From Holosporales bacterium (lineage in GTDB: Bacteria > Pseudomonadota > Alphaproteobacteria > RUG11792): a stretch of 38,861 nucleotides of DNA. The translations under genes and the position numbers were made by a program. Below the pieces are notes generated by a model that was not told the DNA's origin, ran no database searches, and saw nothing but the letters and a program-made list of their open reading frames with translations. The stretch covers positions 1-38,861 of the forward strand of contig JAIRMJ010000038.1 of the NCBI GenBank assembly GCA_031258785.1. The letters run 5' to 3'. The number at the start of each line of letters is the position of its first letter. The stretch's first letter is position 1. Below are positions 17,078 to 25,334 of the stretch, in pieces.

Positions 17078-18325
17078 TTGCGAATCAGCGATTTTTTCAA
17101 CATTTCGGAAAACAGAAACGCGAACAACACTTTGGCATCGCTTTGCTACATGCATTTTTTGTGGGGTATTTCTTACTCGATGATTTTTTCTTTGCTTCCA
17201 ATATTCATTGTTGAGGAGCTCGGTGGTAGCGTCAGGTCATTCGGACTACTTGAAGGAGCGGTAATATTTTTATCTTTCATAGCCAAGATTTTCGCAGGTT
17301 TCGTGATGGATATCTTTAGGAAGAAGCTGCCGATGTTGAATATTGGAACAACGCTGACGATAGTGAGTAAGTTCTTTTTGGCCTGCGCTCCGAGTGTATT
17401 TTTTGTGTTTATCTCGAAATCGATCGATAGATTTGCAAAGGGGCTTCGGCATGCGCCATCAGACGCTATCCTTGCCGAAATTGCAACAAAGAAGGGGTAC
17501 GCTTACTCCATGCGCTATATGGTTAACTTGCTTGGCTTTTCGGTGGGTTCAGTAATAACGTCCGTCATCATACGCACTATTGGTAAGAACTTCCGCCTGA
17601 TATTTACACTTGCCATAATTCCGACGCTTGCTGCGTGGCATATCCTGAAATCACGTATAAAATACGATGATAAGCCTGCAAAAGACGTAGAGGTAGAGAA
17701 ACAGAAGTGGCGGATCAGTGACATAAAGCTACTGCCTAGCCAGTATTGGACGTTCATGGTGATAGTTGTTCTTCTCATGGGCAACAGATTCAGCGAGGGG
17801 TTCATCACACTCCGCGCAAAGGATGTCTTACCGGAAAACACCAGTAACTTTCCGCTTTTCATGACCATATACGAGATCTTTGCCGTCCTGACTGCTCTTT
17901 GCGTTGGGCGTTTTTCTGATAAATTTGATAAACGCAAGATTTTGCTCTGCGGCCTGGGTATACTCGCGGTGGCAGATACCTTCGGGATCGTTGCTAGAGA
18001 CCGTTTCTCTGTTGCATTTCTTTATTTGCTTTCTGGGATGCATATGGGAGCTACCCAGGGCATCTTAAGCTCCATTATTGCCGAAATTGCCCCAAAGAAA
18101 CTCGTTTGTACGGCGTTTATGTTTTTCTATCTGACTGAGGGCGTAACGGTCCTTTGTGCTAACCTCGTCGCTGGAGTTTCATTTGATCTAATCAATTCGC
18201 TCAGCCTTCCGCGCTCCGCTTTGCCATTCACCATCGGCCTCGTGCCCTGCCTAGCTGCTCTTTTTCTAACACAGAGGTGGATCAAGAAGCAGCCTCTTGC
18301 AAACGTAAAAGAGGCGCGTTCGTGA
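17078..18325 (+). CDS. Major facilitator superfamily transporter
   Basis: The 415 residues have about 12 predicted membrane segments, with a longer cytoplasmic loop in the middle (around 200-225, KYDDKPAKDVEVEKQKWR) as in MFS proteins. The loop between segments 2 and 3 (GFVMDIFRKKLPML) and its repeat in the second half (GRFSDKFDKRKILL) are versions of the MFS 'GxxxDrxgrr' signature. The start is a TTG at 17078 with AAGGG 7 bases upstream. The substrate cannot be told from sequence; obligate intracellular bacteria often use such carriers to import host metabolites. It is a stand-alone gene with 219 bases of apparently empty sequence upstream. Confidence 0.85.
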   Translation: MRISDFFNISENRNANNTLASLCYMHFLWGISYSMIFSLLPIFIVEELGGSVRSFGLLEGAVIFLSFIAKIFAGFVMDIFRKKLPMLNIGTTLTIVSKFFLACAPSVFFVFISKSIDRFAKGLRHAPSDAILAEIATKKGYAYSMRYMVNLLGFSVGSVITSVIIRTIGKNFRLIFTLAIIPTLAAWHILKSRIKYDDKPAKDVEVEKQKWRISDIKLLPSQYWTFMVIVVLLMGNRFSEGFITLRAKDVLPENTSNFPLFMTIYEIFAVLTALCVGRFSDKFDKRKILLCGLGILAVADTFGIVARDRFSVAFLYLLSGMHMGATQGILSSIIAEIAPKKLVCTAFMFFYLTEGVTVLCANLVAGVSFDLINSLSLPRSALPFTIGLVPCLAALFLTQRWIKKQPLANVKEARS

Positions 18326-18449
18326 CAGGGTTCTTTGCACTAGAGAGTCTTCGGCAGACGTTCTGGTTTACACGCATTGTCATGTGTGGACAATTGTGAA
18401 ACATCTGCATCATGTGGCCTATGTATACGAAATATGGTACCGTACATAC

Positions 18450-19199
18450 ATGGAAGAGATAAAAATACATACAGCTTCGGATCTTGGGAAGATGCGTCTA
18501 TCCGGTAAGCTTGCGAAGCAGACTTTAGACTATATAGAACCATACATTACTTCAGGTACAACAACTGACGAGATAAATAGGCTGTGCCACGATTTCATCG
18601 TCTCACATGGGGCTATTCCAGCATCATTAAATTACAAAGGGTTTCCAAAATCAGTATGCACGTCAGTTAATCACGTCGTTTGCCACGGCATCCCTGGAGT
18701 GTATAAACTCAAGGAAGGAGACATAGTGAACGTCGATGTAACTGTGATTTTGGACGGATGGCATGGAGATACTAGTAGAACATTCTTGGTTGGGAAGTGC
18801 ACGAAGCTTGCCAATACGTTAGTAGATGTTGCGAGGCAGGCTCTTGCAGTGGGAATAAGCGCCACGAAGCCGTATGGACATTTTGGAGACATTGGCAAGG
18901 CAATACAACGATTTGTCGACGGTTATGGGTTCTCTGTTGTGAGGGATTACTGTGGGCACGGTATTGGACAGGCGTACCACGATGCCCCATGCATCGTACA
19001 TTTCGACTCACTTGCGAGTGGTCCACAACTACTGCCTGGGATGTTCTTCACGGTAGAACCGATGGTCAATGCTGGAACCTACAAGACGAAATGTCTCAAA
19101 GATGGGTGGACAGTAATCACATGCGATAAATCACTTTCAGCGCAGTTTGAACATACGATTGCGGTGACAGAAACCTCAGTTGAAGTGCTAACTGCGTAG
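18450..19199 (+). CDS. map: Methionine aminopeptidase, type I
   Basis: This enzyme removes the initiator methionine from nascent proteins using two metal ions. All five ligands are present: Asp in VNVDVTVILDG, Asp in WHGDTSRTF, His in GHGIGQ, Glu in FTVEPM and Glu in QFEHTIAV. The substrate His is in NHVVCHGIPG. The frame opens at a GTG at 18384, but the ATG at 18450 (MEEIKIHTASDLGKMR) matches the family start and gives 249 residues, the usual type Ia length. No strong ribosome binding site is visible at either start. Confidence 0.95.
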   Translation: MEEIKIHTASDLGKMRLSGKLAKQTLDYIEPYITSGTTTDEINRLCHDFIVSHGAIPASLNYKGFPKSVCTSVNHVVCHGIPGVYKLKEGDIVNVDVTVILDGWHGDTSRTFLVGKCTKLANTLVDVARQALAVGISATKPYGHFGDIGKAIQRFVDGYGFSVVRDYCGHGIGQAYHDAPCIVHFDSLASGPQLLPGMFFTVEPMVNAGTYKTKCLKDGWTVITCDKSLSAQFEHTIAVTETSVEVLTA

Positions 19200-19259
19200 G
19201 ATCACGTCAGTCCGCCGTACAATAAAATTTTCCATACGTGAGAGGCCAGGTTTTGTGAT

Positions 19260-19288
19260 TTACAATGTGGCTATTAAATTGTTAGAAT
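19260..19288 (+). promoter_or_regulatory. Sigma70-type promoter for pyk
   Basis: TTACAA (19260-19265) and TAGAAT (19283-19288) are separated by 17 bases. The -10 box ends 32 bases before the pyk GTG start. Confidence 0.5.
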
Positions 19289-19320
19289 GCTGGCTATTGA
19301 TGAATTGTACTGGGTTCTAG

Positions 19321-20766
19321 GTGAAGATTAGCGAGAGGAAAACCAGGATTGTTGCAACCCTTGGGCCGTCCAGTAGCTCTGACGATATGATACGAAGGCT
19401 TGTTATAGCTGGCGTCAATGTCTTCAGGATGAATTTTTCTCATGGGACTCACGAAATCTATAAAAAGAATGCGCTATCAATAAGGAAAATCGAGCAGGAG
19501 CTTAAGGCTACCGTGGCGATTATGATGGACCTACAGGGGCCCAAGATAAGAATTGGAACATTTGAAGACGGACAGATAACCTTGAAGGTCGGGGCGAAGT
19601 TCATCTTGGATCTGGAGAAGGACTTCGGCGATTCAACGCGAGTCACTCTTCCACATCCTGAGATATTCAGTGCCCTTAGGTCCGAGACTGAGTTGTTGTT
19701 TGATGATGGGAAGATAATCCTCAAAATAAGAGAAAATCGTGGGGATTCGATTGAAACTGAGGTTGTGAAGGGTGGTGTGTTGTCCAATAAGAAGGGCGTC
19801 AACATACCAAATGTTATCCTTCCAATTGCTGCCATAACTGAGAAGGACAAGAACGATATAGCCATCATAGACGATATAAACGCGGATTGGGTTGCTCTCT
19901 CATTCGTGCAGACTGCGGACGACGTATCGCAAGCCAGGAGTCTTATAAACAGAGATGTAGGCATACTTGCCAAGATAGAGAAGCCATCGGCAGTTCAGAA
20001 CATAGATTCGATACTGAACGAGGCAGACGCGATAATGGTTGCAAGGGGAGATCTCGGAATTGAGCTTCCATACGAGACCATCCCTGGTCTTCAAAGAATG
20101 CTGATAAAAAAGGCAAGATCACACAAGAAGCCGGTTATCGTTGCTACTCAAATGCTGGAATCCATGGTGTCTTGCTATATTCCGACTAGGGCTGAGGTTT
20201 CTGACGTGGCGTGTGCAGTTGCTGGTGGAGCAGATGCCGTAATGTTATCTGCTGAGACCGCGAGCGGGGAATACCCGAAGGAGGCCGTAGAGACGATGGC
20301 AAGGATCGTCTTAAGGGCCGAGATGGACGGCACACCATCTTCTAGTGGCGATGATGACCTCCGACCTATGTCTTCTGTCTCGCGTGCTGTCTCCAAGTTT
20401 GTTGATATCGATAGGGTAGGGCCAGTCGTTGTATTTACTGAGTCTGGCAAGAGCGTGAATGACATCGCAAACGGGCGGCCGAATGCAGATATTGTTGCAA
20501 TAACCCCAAATATGAAGATATCAAGGAGACTGTGTTTGACGTGGGGAGTAACATCCATCATCGCGGACGAAATATTCAGTCTCTCGCAAATGATCCAAAT
20601 AGCAAAAAATGCAGTGTGCCAAAATTATCCAATCACGGATGGCTCCAAGGTTGTGATAATAGCTGGACTTCCATTCAGGTCATCTGGGCCAGTGAACCTC
20701 ATACATATATGTGAGATAGGTGAGCACGACATTGCGGCTGCCGCGGCTCAAGTGGCTACTCCGTAG
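19321..20766 (+). CDS. pyk: Pyruvate kinase
   Basis: Pyruvate kinase makes ATP and pyruvate from phosphoenolpyruvate. Visible signatures are RKTRIVATLGPSS, FRMNFSHGTHE, MMDLQGPKIRIG, DWVALSFVQ, ILAKIEKPSAV (catalytic Lys and metal Glu), MVARGDLGIELP, VATQMLESM and PTRAEVSDVACAVAGGADAV. The C-terminal alpha/beta domain follows, giving 481 residues, normal for the family. The start is a GTG at 19321 with a poor ribosome binding site. A sigma70-like promoter lies immediately upstream. Enolase is 7 kb away on the other side of the candidate origin. Confidence 0.97.
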   Translation: MKISERKTRIVATLGPSSSSDDMIRRLVIAGVNVFRMNFSHGTHEIYKKNALSIRKIEQELKATVAIMMDLQGPKIRIGTFEDGQITLKVGAKFILDLEKDFGDSTRVTLPHPEIFSALRSETELLFDDGKIILKIRENRGDSIETEVVKGGVLSNKKGVNIPNVILPIAAITEKDKNDIAIIDDINADWVALSFVQTADDVSQARSLINRDVGILAKIEKPSAVQNIDSILNEADAIMVARGDLGIELPYETIPGLQRMLIKKARSHKKPVIVATQMLESMVSCYIPTRAEVSDVACAVAGGADAVMLSAETASGEYPKEAVETMARIVLRAEMDGTPSSSGDDDLRPMSSVSRAVSKFVDIDRVGPVVVFTESGKSVNDIANGRPNADIVAITPNMKISRRLCLTWGVTSIIADEIFSLSQMIQIAKNAVCQNYPITDGSKVVIIAGLPFRSSGPVNLIHICEIGEHDIAAAAAQVATP

Positions 20767-20880
20767 CGTTGTCGCTTTTATCATTGTCTACTTTATTCCA
20801 TAAATCTCTTTTGAAATTTAGTACCTTTATGAGGGATCTGAGAGGCGCAAAGTACAGAATAGTATGTTGTATATAATCGC

Positions 20881-20928
20881 GTTGTTCCGACCGTTGCAAT
20901 CAGTTCGAGCAACGACCGGAAGAACGAC
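20881..20928. other. Long imperfect hairpin downstream of pyk
   Basis: Two arms, GTTGTTCCGACCGTTGC and GCAACGACCGGAAGAACGAC, can pair with one 3-base bulge and two mismatches around an 11-base loop. The stem is about 15 pairs. No T-run follows, so it is not a standard terminator. It lies 114 bases after the pyk stop and 69 bases past the 3' end of the frameshifted gene. It may be a bidirectional transcription end or part of an RNA. Confidence 0.4.
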
Positions 20929-20996
20929 AATAGAACGCTAGTTTCAAAAAAGACTACTGACTGCGCAACTCCACCATGTCTCCTCTAGTTACTGTT

Positions 20997-21727
20997 CTAC
21001 GCTTTATAATTGGTAAATTGCCACATGAAAACCACAAACTTCGAGGCTTCTCTTACTGGTGCCAAATGCTTATTATAGTGGTCCGTATAAAAGGCCTTAC
21101 AAATCTCATAACTGCCAGTTCCGTCACGAGTTTTCTCATCAGGTACGCCGTAGTTTGTCGGTGTTATTTCTGCTGGTATTATGTCATCTCTCTCTCCAGA
21201 AGAAAGTACGAGAGAAACCAATCGCAACCTCAAAGGTAAATTCTCTTTAGTTGCCTCTCCGATATATATCAGTATGAGCCGTATGAATTCATCCATACCG
21301 AATGTTATTCTCGTACCATACCCATTATGGACCGCGTGAACTAATCTTGTGGTGTATATAAGTTTCATCGACAAGCTAAAAAGCAATCGATTAAAAGCAT
21401 TCTTTTCGTTGGCTTCAAGCTTATTTATCTCTTCGCGTAGCGGAGCAACTGATTTATTGTATTTTACACCCACTGTCATTGTTGTTTGGTCTGTTGGAAC
21501 TCCCACATCGGCTTTCCAAGACAGACTTATATTTTCCTCACCCGCCTTTATAATTGTCCAGCAAGAATCCACAGCTCTCGGCAGTATTATGTTATGATTC
21601 TCATCTTTTTCAAGTTCGGATTGTTTTATCTGTTTTCCAATTTCTAGATCAATCCACTTTCCACTACTAGCGATTGCGTTTCCTCCAAGAACCCCAAATT
21701 CCCTAATACAAATATTGTTTTAATCAT
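20997..21727 (-). pseudogene. Unknown gene of the phage-like cassette, frameshifted near its 5' end
   Basis: A strong ribosome binding site (GGAGG, five T, ATG at 21727) starts a frame that stops after 27 codons (MIKTIFVLGNLG, then a TAG ending at 21644). The -1 frame is open from just after this ATG to 20997. Reading across a -1 shift at AAAA (21718-21721) or GGGG gives about 243 residues, for example MIKTIFVLGNLG joined to VLGGNAIASSGKWIDLE. The track from a GTG at 21572 gives 191 residues. The body (GVKYNKSVAPLREEINKLEA, FGMDEFIRLILIYIGEA, the end VVFMWQFTNYKA) matches nothing I recognise. It follows the SleB-like gene in the same direction. It may be a broken gene, a programmed frameshift or a sequence error. 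Confidence 0.55.
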
Positions 21728-22038
21728 AAAAACCTCCAATAAAGAATACACCATTAACAACGAGCTGACAGTTAGCGATCAAATCGCAAAATTGTCTTTC
21801 TCAGTCTACACAAACACCTCCCACAAGAAAGCTTATATAATACATGTCTATCACCGATAATCGGATTGTGCAACAGGTCTTGTATAGCAAATGGTGAGAT
21901 AGAGCCTGAACATCCTGGATCCATTGGAGCTCAAGATACGTACTATGTAAGGGGGGGAAGCATTGTGGAGGTCTATCAGGAGACACTTATGGCATATCTG
22001 ACAGGGTTAGTTGTGGTTAGTACAAATGGGATGGTATT
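21728..22038. other. Gap between frameshifted gene and SleB-like gene; possible plus-strand relic
   Basis: No confident gene. On the plus strand an ATG at 21844 reads MSITDNRIVQQVLYSKW then stops, and the +1 frame continues open from 21866 (IANGEIEPEHPGS, then VRGGSIVEVYQETLMAYL) into the antisense of the SleB-like gene. This could be a decayed gene fragment or chance. The leader of the frameshifted gene also lies here. Confidence 0.25.
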
Positions 22039-22446
22039 TCACAATTTCAAAAATATGTGGCTTCCGATTACGGCAACTGGTGTTTCGCCCACTGCCCAGT
22101 ACGGCGGTTTCTTCATATATTTGCTATAATAATGGTTTGCCCCTCCGGTTATGTCCGAGATTTCATCGAATATGATCTTGGAGGCTGTGACGAAGCAGAT
22201 TTGGTAGATTTTGTCATTGTCTTTGACATTTTCGATGATCTTTCTGTTAGGGTCATTTACGTTCCAGCAAGAAAACTGTTTTGGCTTGAGGCACACCTCG
22301 GTGATGGACTCGCCAGATGCTAGTGATCTATTCATGATCACATTACCGACTGCGATTAGAGCAGTGAGGCCTCCATCTTTGCGGTGGTAATCGCCTCTCG
22401 CTTCGCCATATATTGTTTTAGCCATAATTTCTATATCCTTGTTCAT
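22039..22446 (-). CDS. SleB-type cell wall hydrolase (Hydrolase_2 family)
   Basis: The 135 residues form a compact peptidoglycan hydrolase domain. The N-terminal IMAKTIYGEARGD carries the family's catalytic Glu in the GEARG motif. IAVGNVIMNRS and KQFSCWN are also typical, as is GGANHYYSKYMKKPPYW near the end. No signal peptide is present, as in phage endolysins or tail-associated lysins. The start ATG overlaps the stop of the 22443-23273 gene (ATGA), so the two are translationally coupled. In this setting it probably serves lysis or cell-wall penetration for a phage-like particle; that is inference. Confidence 0.85.
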   Translation of the reverse strand: MNKDIEIMAKTIYGEARGDYHRKDGGLTALIAVGNVIMNRSLASGESITEVCLKPKQFSCWNVNDPNRKIIENVKDNDKIYQICFVTASKIIFDEISDITGGANHYYSKYMKKPPYWAVGETPVAVIGSHIFLKL

Positions 22447-23273
22447 TGCTTGTTTTCCTTTCTCTTAAATGAAATTTGGCAGATGTTAGACACGAGTGTA
22501 TCCTTTGCACTACAGATTGACTGGTATGCCGATCCATCTGGGAACTCGATCAGTATCTTGCCATCGCATATGTCGTCCTCAAGCGTAGATAGCGAGTCTA
22601 CGGTGATGTCATGATTTAGTTTTGCCTTTTTGGTCTGTATGATTTCGCTGGCCTTGATGACGCTGATATATGGCTCTGCGCGGTACCCCGTTCCAACATA
22701 GAACAGATATTGCTGGATATCTGAAAACTTGACCCCCTTGAAGTAGCTGCCAGCGAAGCAATGGGCCCTTGACTTGGTATGGATGATGCTCGAGGCCTCC
22801 ATGTCTTCGTCAACGAAGTTCTCGATGTTTTTTGAGGATGTTTGGACCTGGAACGTCTTTCTGTATATGGTCTTGTTCTCCATGAGGAAGTTGAGTGATT
22901 GATCATTGAGCTTCCCGAATTCGGGGACAACGTCCGAGAATTCGATTGCTATCTCTGAGACAAAGCCGTTCATCTTTATCGATGAACCGTCATAGAGTTT
23001 GTATGACATGGTTTTCGTTTCTTTGTCGCTCGTTCTTTCCTTGTACCTGGCAGAGATAGCCACATCTTGGAAATCTGATTTTGGCAAGAGTGCACACAAT
23101 AGCCTAAAGCCTGGACATTCTTCGTTGGCTAAACAGGGGTCGTCCATCTCTTCGTTTTCTCCTATCACGATGTTGATATCGTCTTTTTCGATATCTGTGA
23201 ATCCAGCGACGAATGGTTCTCCTTGGAACCTTCCTACCACTGAGTTGCGTTTTGGTATGTTACGTTTTTTCAT
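22443..23273 (-). CDS. Unknown protein of the phage-like cassette (276 aa)
   Basis: Soluble, without a signal peptide or membrane segment. It starts with a basic stretch (MKKRNIPKRNSVVGRF) and includes an acidic, Cys-containing segment (EEMDDPCLANEECPGFRLLC). Later parts (IYRKTFQVQTSSKNIENFVD, YLFYVGTGYRAEPYISVIKA) are of mixed alpha/beta appearance. It overlaps both neighbours by ATGA, so the three genes are one translational unit. I recognise no family. The position between a large protein and a lysin suggests a virion or tail-type component, which is a guess. Confidence 0.7.
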   Translation of the reverse strand: MKKRNIPKRNSVVGRFQGEPFVAGFTDIEKDDINIVIGENEEMDDPCLANEECPGFRLLCALLPKSDFQDVAISARYKERTSDKETKTMSYKLYDGSSIKMNGFVSEIAIEFSDVVPEFGKLNDQSLNFLMENKTIYRKTFQVQTSSKNIENFVDEDMEASSIIHTKSRAHCFAGSYFKGVKFSDIQQYLFYVGTGYRAEPYISVIKASEIIQTKKAKLNHDITVDSLSTLEDDICDGKILIEFPDGSAYQSICSAKDTLVSNICQISFKRKENKQ

Positions 23274-24775
23274 AATTGTTCCTTTCCAAGAAAGTGCAGT
23301 GGCTCTGCAATGTTTATGAGTTTCTTATCACAGTGTTTGGTTTTGAGCGGCTTGGCGATAACACGTATTTTTGTAGAGTTCTCGTTCAGAAAGCGTGTTA
23401 TCAGCTGCTTGTAGTTACTCTTTGTGACAATGTCACGAAACTTCATTGACGAGATGTACTCTAGAAGTTTGGCATACTGTTCATCCCCATCATTTTGGAT
23501 CACTATATCCTGGAGGATATCTTCAGAGTGCAGGTGGTGTGGTTCATCAGCGGTAATATTTATATTCTCCACGAAAATATCCCGTGGTAGCTGATTTTCG
23601 AAGCCCATGGCGGTGATTTTTACGCGACGCTCAAATGGGGTGATCGTTCGCTCGATGTTTGTTATCTTGCAGTTGATTCCGCGTACACTGATCCATTTGA
23701 AGCAGTCAAGATTGTCATCGAATGCGGCATCTCCAGCGATCTCGAACGAAATCTTGATGTTACGCATCGAGAGCGCTATGCAGTTACCGACGGACTTTAG
23801 AATTTCCGTCAGTATCAATCTGCCGTTCTTGGTCCTGAAAAAGCTCGTTGCCACTTCGTTTTCGACGTACTCTTGAACGTTTCTCAGATTAACGTTTATG
23901 TCCTTCTTATTTATGCACGGCGCAAGTTTATTGACTATCTTGGCATTTATGGTCTCAGTCATGTATTGGTCGTATTCCCATGCCAACGTGAGCTTTCCAT
24001 CGAAGGTATGTTTGTTGATGGATACCTTCGGGATATCGTCTGCAACCGGTATGGGTTGCATCGCGAGCGTATCTACCGGTGTTAATCTGGATGCGCCTAT
24101 GTAGTACTTAGTAGACCTGACTGGACCGGCAATCTTGTCTCCGAAGCTTGGCCAGGAGCTCGAGAGTTTCTTTGGAGTCAAGGTATTTATTTTTCCGAGT
24201 TTGAACTTATTGGCTATCCTTGAGGCCAAGGCGATACTGCCGGAGCATTTGGAAATCCACGAGCTACTTATCTCGAGATTCACCTCACCAATCGGTAAAC
24301 TGTTTGATTTTTCGATTTTCAACGTGCCATCTAGGATCTCGTGCTCCATATCAACTGGTTCTGACTCTGGGGCTAACACATTTGGATTTCTTGTATCGCC
24401 AATTCTCGTGAATTCTTCATTGGCAACGTGCGTGAAGAGCCCTGGATTTTCAGCCTTGAACTTCTCGAAGATGTCATCCTCAGCAGACTTCTCCTTCGGT
24501 GGTTCAACGTCTAGTGTGACGTATGTAGATAGTTCAACCTCCATCTCGTTGCAACAAGTGGAAACAGTGCGTATCCTTCCAACGAAGAATAGCCGACCCT
24601 CGTGACTCATCTCGCATATGTCGTATTTGTTTATGGCATCGTATTTGTGTGAGTCAAATTTGATGACGGCGCTTGGGAGCATGCCCTCGCTCTCGAGGAT
24701 GTATACGCCAGCTGCCCCGGCCACTATCATCTCATCTCCACCAAATGTTTTAAATTTTAATGTAATATTTGACAT
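23270..24775 (-). CDS. Unknown large protein of the phage-like cassette (501 aa), possible tail/baseplate component
   Basis: First gene of the minus-strand cassette, with AGGAG 9 bases before its ATG. The N-terminus (MSNITLKFKTFGGDEMIV, VYILESEGMLPSAVIKF, FFVGRIRTVS) is rich in short beta strands, like phage tail-hub or baseplate N-terminal domains. The middle is mixed, and a region near 330-400 (VATSFFRTKNGRLILTEIL, CFKWISVRGINCKITNIER) is followed by a mostly helical end. No signal peptide or membrane segment is visible. Its stop overlaps the next start (ATGA). I do not recognise the family; the tail/baseplate suggestion rests on the lysin neighbour and strand pattern only. Confidence 0.7.
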   Translation of the reverse strand: MSNITLKFKTFGGDEMIVAGAAGVYILESEGMLPSAVIKFDSHKYDAINKYDICEMSHEGRLFFVGRIRTVSTCCNEMEVELSTYVTLDVEPPKEKSAEDDIFEKFKAENPGLFTHVANEEFTRIGDTRNPNVLAPESEPVDMEHEILDGTLKIEKSNSLPIGEVNLEISSSWISKCSGSIALASRIANKFKLGKINTLTPKKLSSSWPSFGDKIAGPVRSTKYYIGASRLTPVDTLAMQPIPVADDIPKVSINKHTFDGKLTLAWEYDQYMTETINAKIVNKLAPCINKKDINVNLRNVQEYVENEVATSFFRTKNGRLILTEILKSVGNCIALSMRNIKISFEIAGDAAFDDNLDCFKWISVRGINCKITNIERTITPFERRVKITAMGFENQLPRDIFVENINITADEPHHLHSEDILQDIVIQNDGDEQYAKLLEYISSMKFRDIVTKSNYKQLITRFLNENSTKIRVIAKPLKTKHCDKKLINIAEPLHFLGKEQL

Positions 24776-25334
24776 TTTTTGTCACTCCTTTTAATCTAAT
24801 TTAGATTGAACTTACTGGGATTTTAGTTTTGAATTGAATATCGAAAAAATTTTCAATTTTAAAGATTTCGTCTTAATCAAAGAGTTTCTGGGATGCCATA
24901 ACTGCGTCGAGCCAGGGAATCTAGCAGAAGCCTAAAATGAAGATTGCAAAAGTAACACTGTATCGTTGGTAGGTGCTGTTAAGGTATTTGTATGGAACCA
25001 CAGAGTGTTGTAGAACTACCCGAGTCTCATTTGAGCCAGATTGCGACAGACGCTATTGACCTTGTGGTAGCCAAAAAAGTTTCCACTGTATCGGGCGATG
25101 TGAATCTACTCTCTGTCGGACTGCGTCTTGTCTGAAATTGCGGGATTTCCTAGAAACGTATCTACTTCTTCTTCCTCGAAGGATGCGCAATCACGCATCT
25201 CCTTCGTAAAAGTTCTATTTCTGCCTTTTTTGCTTTGGGGGAGAACAGATACATGATATATGCTACCACATATCATGGGCTAAGTCAACATCAGAGCAGA
25301 CAAATCGGATGTCATCAGAGCATTGTGTTGCTAC
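24776..25334. other. 559-base gap upstream of the cassette and downstream of mutS
   Basis: The left part (24776-24900) is A/T-rich and should carry the promoter of the cassette; no clear -35/-10 pair stands out. A possible 47-codon gene lies at 24992-25135. Two inverted repeats follow: CGAAGGATGCG with CGCATCTCCTTCG (25177-25206, one 2-base bulge), and CATGATAT with ATATCATG (25252-25277, perfect 8-base arms). Neither is followed by a T-run on either strand. Confidence 0.5.
24992..25135 (+). CDS. Possible small protein (47 aa)
   Basis: An ATG at 24992 with AAGG about 8 bases upstream opens a frame of 47 codons. The product starts MEPQSVVELPESHLSQIA, continues TDAIDLVVAKKVSTVSG and ends LLSVGLRLV. 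Composition is protein-like, soluble and amphipathic, without a signal peptide. It is divergent from the phage-like cassette, as a small regulator might be, but no DNA-binding motif is clear. It could be chance. Confidence 0.3.
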   Translation: MEPQSVVELPESHLSQIATDAIDLVVAKKVSTVSGDVNLLSVGLRLV

